Source of the DNA: Candidatus Faecivivens stercoripullorum | Lineage (GTDB): Bacteria; Bacillota; Clostridia; Oscillospirales; Ruminococcaceae | Reading direction: 5' to 3' | NCBI GenBank assembly: GCA_018715285.1 | Contig: DVLW01000195.1 | Span: 1-5,346 of the forward strand | DNA: 5,346 nt | In this document: positions 1 through 5,346 of the stretch, one piece after another | Position numbering within the stretch: position 1 is the stretch's first letter | How the letters are laid out: each line of letters opens with the position of its first letter | Program-made: the position numbers and the translations under genes | The notes under the pieces: generated by a model | Database searches by the model: none | What the model was told of the DNA's origin: nothing | The model's input: the letters and a program-made list of their open reading frames with translations, nothing else

Positions 1-241
1 CAAATGAATCGAGTTCCCCGTTATAGACAAACAACGCCGACCGTTTATGCGATGGAATCATGGCGGTTAATTTAGCATAGTCTGTCACGCCAAATAAAAA
101 ACCTGCGATGGGAAACAGAATAAACAGCCAGATGACAACAAAACTTTGCTGTTGCTGTTCCGGAAGATTTATGCTGCGTATCGCCGATAAAATGGAAAAC
201 AGCGTAAATCCTCCAACAAAGATGGTAGAATTCCTTTGCAT
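1..241 (-). CDS. Partial multi-pass membrane protein, third gene of the sigma operon
   Basis: The first 80 codons of a gene that continues past the left edge of the window. The product starts MQRNSTIFVGGF and shows two hydrophobic stretches, about residues 5-24 and 33-53 (the second contains VVIWLFILFPIAGFLFG), separated by a short LPEQQQQ turn, followed by a more polar segment with KLTAMIPSHKR. This suggests an integral membrane protein; I do not recognise the family. The start is well fixed: an in-frame TAA lies only three codons upstream (248-250), and a GAGG ribosome binding site sits 9 bases before the ATG. That GAGG overlaps the TGA stop of the upstream anti-sigma gene, and only 11 bases separate the two genes, so translational coupling and co-transcription are likely. 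A role in the same envelope response is inferred from position alone. Confidence 0.72.
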   Translation of the reverse strand, partial: MQRNSTIFVGGFTLFSILSAIRSINLPEQQQQSFVVIWLFILFPIAGFLFGVTDYAKLTAMIPSHKRSALFVYNGELDSF

Positions 242-252
242 ATCGGGTTACC

Positions 253-1413
253 TCAGGGATTGATTACAATTGACTGTACGAAAGACTGTGCGTCTGCCTG
301 CGTCATGCCGGTATCGGTATCGCCTGAAGACCAGGAGTAGCTGTATTCGCCGTCTGTCCAGGTCAGCAGGGTATAGGCGTCTTCCGAATTACCTTTCATT
401 GTCAGAGAAATATTGTTGACTGTCTGAACAACGGAGCAGGGATACTGGTCATAATCGCCGCTGATGTCAGCTCCCCATTCAGAGGTTCTGGCCATCCGGT
501 AACATTGTCCGTTTTCCCACGAAGCCTGGAAGAGACTTCCATCAATCAGTGACAGGCTTGCACCTGTCAGATCAGGAGAAACAATGCTCCATCCCAGTAC
601 TGCTTCCGCATCTTCGGCAGAAGAACAGGATGTTGACGGATTTACAACCGCAGTACCGCTTCCGGAAACCGGTGCAGTCGTATGACTGCCGACGGAACCG
701 GCCGTGTCTGGCTGGTCAGAAGCGGGCGCTGTTACGCCTGATGTTTCCTGCGGAATAACCGAATTGAAAGCGGCTTGAGAGGAACCATCGTTTTCTTCAC
801 CAGCTGTTCCGGCAGTGGTGGAAGAACTGTATACTTTACTGTTGTCGGTATCCGTATGGGAGGATTCAACCGCAGGTTCAGATGTGCCAGAAGATGACAT
901 TTTCTCTTTAGGACTGACAGTCTGTTCTGAAGCTGTTGCAGAATCAGCTTGCTGGGATGATGGAGCAGCAGCTTCTTCTGGCTGCGCCGCTTCTTCAATT
1001 TCTGCCGATTCACTCTGGGCGGACAAACTGCCGTCCCCAGAAGTTTCTCCGCTTTGCTGGCCTGCGTCAGCCGACCCGGTTTCAGGAGAACCGGCAATAG
1101 CAGAACTGTCTGCCCCAGAATAAGCTGCAGTAGATGCAGTTGACTCGTTGCTGATACTCAGATTCTGGGATTCGGTGACAAGCCAGCCGCGTGCAGCCAG
1201 TACAATTGTCAGACAGGCGGCAGCACAGGCGGTGGTACGGACAATCTTTATCCAGCGTGGTTGGATCTTTTTATCCTGTAGACGCAAAATTCTTTCTCTC
1301 AACTCAGGCGATACAGTGATCGGTTCCATCGCCTGCTTATACGCCGACGAAAAACGCCGGACCTCAGATTCAGTACAATCGCTCTTCCCTTTATGGTTAG
1401 AGTAATTATTCAA
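253..1413 (-). CDS. Probable membrane-anchored anti-sigma factor with long low-complexity extracellular linker
   Basis: A 386-residue single-pass membrane protein, probably the anti-sigma factor of the adjacent ECF sigma factor. Residues 1-56 are charged and presumably cytoplasmic; the stretch YKQAMEPITVSPELRERIL (about 25-43) resembles the short helical N-terminus of clostridial anti-sigma proteins. One membrane segment lies at about 57-78 (ACAAACLTIVLAA), with basic residues on the N-terminal side, predicting the C-terminus outside. Residues 79-270 are a Ser/Thr/Ala/Gly/Glu/Gln-rich linker, probably disordered and wall-spanning. Residues 272-386 look globular, with aromatic segments such as TWTDGEYSYSWSSGD and an ending TQADAQSFVQSI that recalls DUF4367-type domains of anti-sigma proteins. 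C304 and C326 could form a disulfide. The start is TTG, supported by a GAAGGAAGG ribosome binding site 8 bases upstream; the gene overlaps the end of the sigma gene by 8 bases. Anti-sigma function is inferred from architecture and context; the family of the C-terminal domain is uncertain. Confidence 0.85.
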   Translation of the reverse strand: MNNYSNHKGKSDCTESEVRRFSSAYKQAMEPITVSPELRERILRLQDKKIQPRWIKIVRTTACAAACLTIVLAARGWLVTESQNLSISNESTASTAAYSGADSSAIAGSPETGSADAGQQSGETSGDGSLSAQSESAEIEEAAQPEEAAAPSSQQADSATASEQTVSPKEKMSSSGTSEPAVESSHTDTDNSKVYSSSTTAGTAGEENDGSSQAAFNSVIPQETSGVTAPASDQPDTAGSVGSHTTAPVSGSGTAVVNPSTSCSSAEDAEAVLGWSIVSPDLTGASLSLIDGSLFQASWENGQCYRMARTSEWGADISGDYDQYPCSVVQTVNNISLTMKGNSEDAYTLLTWTDGEYSYSWSSGDTDTGMTQADAQSFVQSIVINP

Positions 1414-1921
1414 AATTCCAACCTTCCTTCAAAGAGTCTTTTAGCATAGCCCGTGCCCGGTAAAGAAGGGAACGGACGGTGGATTCTTTTTTTCTCAGGA
1501 TTGCGGAGATCTGGGAGATGCTGCAATCCTCATAGTAAAACAGGTGAATGACTTCCTGATATTTCTGTGGAAGCTGCATAACAGCAGTCATCACGCCGGA
1601 TTCGTCTTCCAGCACAGAATCCCACTGTTCAACAAATGCTGTCTCGGAAATCGCCTCGTCCAGTTCCTTGTGACGCCGCCAGGGTGAACGCAGACGGTTA
1701 CGACAGATGTTGATGGTGACACGGATCAGCCATGCTTTTTCATGTTCACCGCTTTCAAACCTGGGATGATGTTCGATCAGTTTAACAAAGACATCCTGTA
1801 AGACATCTTCGGCATCTTCCCGGTTTTTCAGGCAGGAGAACGCCAGGCGCAGGATCATATCGCCGTATTGATCCAGTGTTGCTTCCAGTGTTTCATTCGC
1901 GCACAATGAAACCCCGTTCAT
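1406..1921 (-). CDS. ECF-type RNA polymerase sigma factor (sigma-70 family)
   Basis: A complete 171-residue ECF sigma factor, which directs RNA polymerase to a dedicated set of promoters, normally in response to envelope or extracellular signals. It has only the two expected domains. Sigma region 2 spans about residues 12-82, with the core-binding helix NREDAEDVLQDVFVKLIE (33-50) and the -10 recognition part KAWLIRVTINICRNRLR (62-78). A variable linker follows, then sigma region 4 at about 115-165, with LPQKYQEVIHLFYYED and the helix-turn-helix SISQISAILRKKESTVRSLL that contacts the -35 element. Length is typical of the family. The ATG start is preceded by AAAGGAG at a 7-base spacing. It is the first gene of a leftward operon, its stop overlapping the start of the likely anti-sigma gene, so the pair is probably made in fixed ratio. 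A candidate ECF promoter just upstream suggests autoregulation. The ECF subgroup and target genes cannot be determined here. Confidence 0.96.
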   Translation of the reverse strand: MNGVSLCANETLEATLDQYGDMILRLAFSCLKNREDAEDVLQDVFVKLIEHHPRFESGEHEKAWLIRVTINICRNRLRSPWRRHKELDEAISETAFVEQWDSVLEDESGVMTAVMQLPQKYQEVIHLFYYEDCSISQISAILRKKESTVRSLLYRARAMLKDSLKEGWNFE

Positions 1922-1945
1922 GATCCCTCTCCTTTCATAATATAA

Positions 1946-1972
1946 AACACGCGGGATACGGGAAAAGTTGCA
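1946..1972 (-). promoter_or_regulatory. Candidate ECF-sigma autoregulatory promoter
   Basis: On the minus strand a -35-like TGCAAC followed by TTTT (TGCAAC at plus positions 1967-1972) is separated by 15 bases from a -10-like CGTG (1948-1951). This matches the general ECF promoter pattern of an AAC-containing -35 and a CGT-containing -10, as known for SigW/SigM-like factors. Transcription would start near 1940, giving a leader of about 20 bases that contains the sigma gene's AAAGGAG site. No good sigma-A promoter was seen at a proper spacing here. Autoregulation by the adjacent sigma factor is inferred from the family's usual behaviour. Confidence 0.62.
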
Positions 1973-1978
1973 AAATTG

Positions 1979-1998
1979 GGATAAAAACTTTTTTATCC
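1979..1998. repeat. 20-base palindrome upstream of the ECF promoter
   Basis: GGATAAAAA (1979-1987) and TTTTTATCC (1990-1998) are perfect 9-base inverted arms around a 2-base CT centre. The site lies 6 bases upstream of the -35 element of the candidate sigma-operon promoter, roughly -39 to -58 from its expected start. It could be a binding site for a dimeric regulator or an AT-rich UP-like element. A transcription terminator is unlikely because the stem is AT-rich and a 2-base loop cannot form as drawn. Confidence 0.5.
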
Positions 1999-2167
1999 TG
2001 TCGGGTAGGTTCGATATCGGACAGGGTATATGTATTTCTTATTATTTTAGCACAGCAGCTATGGTTTGGCAATGGATTTTACCTGTGATGAAAACATTTA
2101 ATATTTTAGCAGGATGCCGTTTCCCAAAAATTCCTGCGCTTTATGACTCAAAAGCGATAAGTTGTCG

Positions 2168-2196
2168 TTGAATTTCCCTGCCGGGTATGGTAAAAT
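2168..2196 (+). promoter_or_regulatory. Sigma-A-type promoter of the helicase gene
   Basis: TTGAAT (2168-2173) and TAAAAT (2191-2196) are separated by exactly 17 bases, and a TG one base before the -10 makes it an extended -10 element. Transcription would begin near 2203, leaving a leader of about 60 bases. That leader holds a small GC-rich hairpin (2224-2240, GGGGCG pairing with CGTCCC including one G-U) and a CAGGAG ribosome binding site at 2249-2254, 10 bases before the helicase ATG. A constitutive housekeeping promoter is the simplest reading. Confidence 0.72.
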
Positions 2197-2264
2197 AGAA
2201 ACTATACAGAATAAACAGAAACTGGGGCGGGCGTCGTCCCGGAATAATCAGGAGATTTTACTTC

Positions 2265-4646
2265 ATGCAAGAAAATTTTGATTTTATCGCCCTTCGTCAG
2301 AAAGCTCTGGAACGGCGTTTTTCCAATTTGAACCCGATGCAGCGGGAAGCGGTTTTTCAGGTAAATGGTCCGATTCTGATTCTGGCTGGTGCCGGCAGCG
2401 GAAAGACTACGGTTGTTATTAACCGTATTGCTGGAATGGTTAAGTTCGGCGACGCCTACAACAGCGCTTATATCCCGTCTGACCTGACAGAGGATGCATG
2501 CAGGGCATTACAGGCTTATGCCGATGGTACGGCAGATCTGTCGGATGATGAACTGGCGGAAATTTTTGGGGTATATTCCATCCGTCCCTGGAATATTCTC
2601 GCTATTACCTTTACCAATAAGGCGGCTAAGGAACTGCGGGAACGTCTTTCCCGGATGCTGGGAGAAGAAGCGGAGGATGTATGGGCTTCTACTTTCCATT
2701 CCTGCTGTGTTCGGATTCTGCGGCGGGATATTGAAAAGCTGGATACGGCGTATACCCATTCGTTTGCAATTTATGATACCGATGATGCTGCACGGGTTAT
2801 CCGTGACGCAATGAATGAACTGAAAATCGATGATAAGATGTTCAAGCCCAAGGCTGTGCTGGGTGAAATCAGCCGTGCCAAGGATGAACTGCTTTCACCG
2901 GCTGATTACCTGACAAAGGCTGGCAGTGATTTCCGTCAGCAGCAGATTGCGAAAATTTATGATGCTTATACCCGTCGGATGCGTGCTGCCAACGCATTGG
3001 ATTTTGACGATATCATTATCAAGACGGTTGCTCTTTTCCAGCAGTGCCCTGAGGTGCTGGAATACTATCAGAACCGCTGGCGGTATCTGATGGTGGACGA
3101 GTATCAGGACACCAACCATGCCCAGTATATGCTGGTCAGCTTACTGGCTGCAAAGAGTCAGAATCTGTGCGTAGTTGGTGACGACGACCAGAGTATCTAT
3201 AAATTCCGTGGTGCAACCATCGAAAATATTCTCTCGTTTGAAAATCAGTTCAAAAATACGGCTGTTATCCGTCTGGAACAGAACTACCGTTCTACCCAGA
3301 CCATTCTGGATGCCGCAAATGAGGTTATTCAGCACAACGTTGGAAGAAAAGGTAAAAACCTCTGGACTGATAACGGTGCCGGTGAAAAGATTCGCCTTGA
3401 AAAAGTGCAGAATGAACGGGAAGAGGCCAAGTTTATTGCAGATACCATTGAAGAGGATGTCTCAAAGGGTATGCGGTATGGAGATCATGCCGTTTTGTAC
3501 CGTATGAACGCTCAGTCGTCGGTCATCGAGCAGTATTTCATCAAAGCAGGTATTCCTTACCGGCTTTTTGGCGGAACCAAATTCTTCGAGCGCAAGGAAA
3601 TCAAGGATATGGTCGCTTATCTGTCGATCATTATCAATCCTTCGGATACTGTCCGGCTTTCCCGTATTATCAATGAACCTAAGCGCGCAATCGGCGATGC
3701 GACGGTCGCAACGGTAATGAACATTGCGGTTCAGGCAGATATCCCAGTGTTTGAAGTGCTTCGTCATGCGGACGAGTATGGCGCACTGGCGCGTAAATCG
3801 GTGCATCTGATGCAGTTTGCTTCGATGATTGAATCGTTCCGGGATGCGGCACTGAATCTGCCGCTGGATGAACTGCTCGATCGTGTAGTCGAGGAGACCG
3901 GATATGCAGCCATGCTCAAGGCTCAGGGCGATGAAGGCGCAACCCGTATGGAAAACATCGGTGAGCTTAAATCGACGATGATGAAATATCAGCAGGAAAA
4001 TCCGGAAGGAACGTTGGAAGGATTTTTGGAAGAAATCGCACTGTATACCGACCTGGATGACCTCAATGAACAGGATGACAGCGTCTTGATGATGACGATG
4101 CATTCTTCCAAAGGTCTGGAGTTCCCGGTTGTCTTCCTGCCGGGTATGGAAGATGGTGTTTTCCCATCAGTTCGCAGTATTTATGATCCTGTTGAACTGG
4201 AAGAGGAAAGACGGCTTTGTTATGTTGCGATTACCCGTGCCAAGAAGAGATTGTTTATCTCCCATGCGTATGAACGGATGGTTTTCGGAACGACAAACCG
4301 CAATCGTCTGTCCCGTTTTGTCGGGGAAATTCCGCCTGAAAAGATGGAACTGGTTGATACGACTGCTGCCAGAAGAGAAGCCTATCAGGCTCGTTTGCAG
4401 GCAAAACGTGAGGGCGGCCTGACAACCCCTGTCCCCAAGGCAACAACCCTTGTCGGCAGCGCACCCAAAACAGAACAGGCGGTTATCGATTATGGTGTCG
4501 GAAGCCGCGTGCGTCATAAAACATTTGGGGAAGGAATGGTGGTATCCATCCGCCCAATGGGAAAAGATTCGCTGGTTGAGGTAGCGTTTGACAAGGTCGG
4601 AACCAAGAAGATCATGGCTAACTTTGCCAAGCTCGAAAAAATCTGA
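2265..4646 (+). CDS. pcrA: ATP-dependent 3'-5' DNA helicase PcrA (UvrD/Rep family, SF1A)
   Basis: A complete 793-residue SF1A helicase, the Gram-positive counterpart of UvrD, expected to act in nucleotide excision repair, clearing of stalled polymerases or recombinase filaments, and plasmid replication. All motifs are intact: Q motif NLNPMQREAV (21-30), Walker A AGAGSGKT (41-48), Ia ILAITFTNKAA (111-121), Ib STFHS (142-146), Walker B VDEYQD (277-282), III VVGDDDQSIYKFRGA (303-317), IV LEQNYRST (337-344), V TMHSSKGLEFPVVFLPGMEDG (611-631) and VI EEERRLCYVAITRAKKRL (647-663). The last 50 or so residues (YGVGSRVRHKTFGEGMVV...) match the Tudor-like tail by which PcrA binds RNA polymerase, and favour PcrA over Rep. 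It is longer than Bacillus-type PcrA (about 720-740 residues), mainly because of an extra segment of about 42 residues between motifs I and Ia (about 61-106). The ATG follows CAGGAG at a 10-base spacing; the next Met (25) falls within the Q motif. Confidence 0.97.
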   Translation: MQENFDFIALRQKALERRFSNLNPMQREAVFQVNGPILILAGAGSGKTTVVINRIAGMVKFGDAYNSAYIPSDLTEDACRALQAYADGTADLSDDELAEIFGVYSIRPWNILAITFTNKAAKELRERLSRMLGEEAEDVWASTFHSCCVRILRRDIEKLDTAYTHSFAIYDTDDAARVIRDAMNELKIDDKMFKPKAVLGEISRAKDELLSPADYLTKAGSDFRQQQIAKIYDAYTRRMRAANALDFDDIIIKTVALFQQCPEVLEYYQNRWRYLMVDEYQDTNHAQYMLVSLLAAKSQNLCVVGDDDQSIYKFRGATIENILSFENQFKNTAVIRLEQNYRSTQTILDAANEVIQHNVGRKGKNLWTDNGAGEKIRLEKVQNEREEAKFIADTIEEDVSKGMRYGDHAVLYRMNAQSSVIEQYFIKAGIPYRLFGGTKFFERKEIKDMVAYLSIIINPSDTVRLSRIINEPKRAIGDATVATVMNIAVQADIPVFEVLRHADEYGALARKSVHLMQFASMIESFRDAALNLPLDELLDRVVEETGYAAMLKAQGDEGATRMENIGELKSTMMKYQQENPEGTLEGFLEEIALYTDLDDLNEQDDSVLMMTMHSSKGLEFPVVFLPGMEDGVFPSVRSIYDPVELEEERRLCYVAITRAKKRLFISHAYERMVFGTTNRNRLSRFVGEIPPEKMELVDTTAARREAYQARLQAKREGGLTTPVPKATTLVGSAPKTEQAVIDYGVGSRVRHKTFGEGMVVSIRPMGKDSLVEVAFDKVGTKKIMANFAKLEKI

Positions 4647-4772
4647 GCTGGACGTAATACAGACAAGGGCATGGCAGCTTAAAGGTTTTCCCGGCTGTCA
4701 GCCTGGTGTCAGTTGTCCGAATAGTTCGGCATATTTTCCGGCGGCAGTTTAGAGCAGAAAGGGTGCAATTTT
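4647..4772 (+). other. Gap between helicase and kinase with imperfect hairpin
   Basis: The transcript here could fold into a long imperfect hairpin at 4662-4710. TGGCAGC (4672-4678) pairs with GCTGTCA (4694-4700) with one G-U; GGGC pairs with GCCT beyond a bulged A (4671); and an outer GACA pairs with TGTC. A second small hairpin, CCGAA-TAG-TTCGG (4717-4729), is followed by CATATTTT, which makes it a weak terminator candidate. Neither has a classical U-tract directly after a strong stem. I found no convincing sigma-A promoter, so whether the kinase is read through from pcrA or has its own promoter is open. The kinase's AAAGGG ribosome binding site is at 4758-4763. Confidence 0.4.
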
Positions 4773-5346
4773 ATGTACGAGGTTCTCAGTATTGGAGAAG
4801 CATTGATGGATTTTATACCGCTGAATCCGGAAAATATTGACGGACGGTCGGCGGAAGATTCCGAAGGTGCTGAAGAAAACAGTGTACCAGCCAATGTGCA
4901 GAATACTGCTCCTGTTTTTGAACAGACGGTTGGTGGCAGCCCGGCAAACGTCGCCTGTGCTCTGGCAAGACTGGGGGTAAAGACCGGTTTTGTTGGAAAA
5001 GTCGGCGATGATTCGATGGGACAGCGGGTCAAAAAGGTACTGGATGAATGCGGAGTAGATACCAGCAATATGATTCTGGATGCAGATCTGCGTACGCCGG
5101 TTGCTGTAGTACATCGTATGGATGGAAAAAAGACGTTTACTTTCTATCGTGGAGTACATACCGCGGATACCCATTTTGAAGAAGATGAAATCGATGACGA
5201 AATCTTTGATGACTGCAAGGTCTTTAATTTCTCGTCGTTTCCGCTGTCAAGAGAGCCCAGCCGTTCTACAGTTCTGAATGCGGTTGTCAAAGCTAAGGAG
5301 TCTGGCGCCCGGATTACATTTGACCCTAATATCCGTCTGAGCATCT
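4773..5346 (+). CDS. Partial PfkB-family carbohydrate kinase, fructokinase-like
   Basis: The first 191 codons of a ribokinase/PfkB-family sugar kinase, cut by the right edge of the window; family members run to about 310-340 residues. It would phosphorylate a sugar with ATP in the cytoplasm. Seen are the N-terminal strand VLSIGEALMDFIP (4-16), the family signature GGSPANVACALARLGVKTGFVGKVGDDSMG (54-83, shown by its GGSPANVA and GKVGDDSMG cores), RTPVAVV (107-113), TFTFYR (121-126) and FDPNIRLS (183-190). The TFTFYR and DPNIR segments fit fructokinases best, though 2-keto-3-deoxygluconate kinase or another specificity cannot be excluded. The catalytic GAGD motif and the ATP site lie beyond the window. 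Residues 17-48 form an unusually long acidic stretch before the signature. The ATG has an AAAGGG ribosome binding site about 9 bases upstream. Confidence 0.93.
   Translation, partial: MYEVLSIGEALMDFIPLNPENIDGRSAEDSEGAEENSVPANVQNTAPVFEQTVGGSPANVACALARLGVKTGFVGKVGDDSMGQRVKKVLDECGVDTSNMILDADLRTPVAVVHRMDGKKTFTFYRGVHTADTHFEEDEIDDEIFDDCKVFNFSSFPLSREPSRSTVLNAVVKAKESGARITFDPNIRLSI

Larger units (their letters stand above)
1922..2264. other. Divergent intergenic region
   Basis: This 343-base gap separates the starts of the sigma operon and the helicase gene. It holds the ECF-like promoter and the 20-base palindrome at its left end, and the helicase promoter, leader and ribosome binding site at its right end. 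The middle part, about 2000-2160, is AT-rich. It contains an inverted pair CCTGTC (1997-2002) and GACAGG (2020-2025) flanking the palindrome CGATATCG (2012-2019), a direct repeat TATTTTAGCA (2043-2052 and 2102-2111), and a weak GCAGGA/TCCTGC hairpin (2109-2137). I see no convincing gene in it. Confidence 0.6.

Noticed and set aside
732..1123. Reading frames of 121 codons (minus) and 102 codons (plus) within the anti-sigma gene
   Set aside because: They are out-of-frame shadows of the low-complexity Ser/Ala/Glu linker, where stop codons are rare in other frames; no ribosome binding site or sensible protein features.
2109..2137. GCAGGA/TCCTGC hairpin considered as a terminator
   Set aside because: Six-pair stem, 17-base loop and no T-run on either strand; the two flanking genes diverge, so no terminator is expected here.
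1968..2171. A 67-codon plus-strand reading frame in the divergent gap
   Set aside because: It starts with TTG inside the ECF-like promoter, lacks a convincing ribosome binding site, and overlaps the palindrome and part of the helicase promoter.
3212..3238. A second TGCAAC...CGTT pair resembling the ECF promoter
   Set aside because: It falls inside the pcrA motif III coding region, with a 17-base rather than 15-base gap and no gene start downstream; it is explained by coding constraint.
3462..4103. A 213-codon minus-strand reading frame
   Set aside because: It lies wholly antisense to the conserved pcrA coding sequence and its product is rich in His/Arg/Cys without recognisable domains.
4709..5174. 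Minus-strand reading frames of 119 and 141 codons
   Set aside because: They are antisense to the PfkB kinase, whose plus-strand frame has clear family motifs and a ribosome binding site.

Overview
The window looks like chromosomal DNA of a Gram-positive Firmicute of class Clostridia, perhaps a gut-type Oscillospiraceae or Butyricicoccaceae relative. The clues are strong purine-rich ribosome binding sites, moderate GC content, an ECF sigma/anti-sigma pair of clostridial style with a TGCAAC...CGTG promoter, and a PcrA helicase carrying an insertion I associate with this group. The taxonomic placement is inference; no rRNA or other marker gene is present.

The layout is two divergent transcription units around a 343-base gap. 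Leftward (minus strand) runs a compact operon: an ECF RNA polymerase sigma factor (1921 to 1406), a single-pass membrane protein that is very probably its anti-sigma factor (1413 to 253, overlapping the sigma gene by 8 bases), and the start of a small multi-pass membrane protein (241 down to the window edge). The anti-sigma candidate has a short cytoplasmic N-terminus, one membrane segment, about 190 residues of Ser/Thr/Ala/Gly-rich linker and a C-terminal globular domain outside the cell. A likely autoregulatory ECF promoter lies directly upstream of the sigma gene, next to a 20-base palindrome.

Rightward (plus strand) runs a complete PcrA/UvrD-type DNA helicase (2265 to 4646) with its own sigma-A-type promoter. 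It is followed, after a 126-base gap that can form an imperfect hairpin, by the 5' part of a PfkB-family sugar kinase resembling fructokinases (4773 to the window end).

The helicase and kinase are housekeeping genes. The part most worth following up is the sigma/anti-sigma/membrane-protein operon, which appears to be a cell-surface sensing module whose signal and regulon cannot be read from this window. No mobile element, CRISPR array, tRNA or rRNA was seen.
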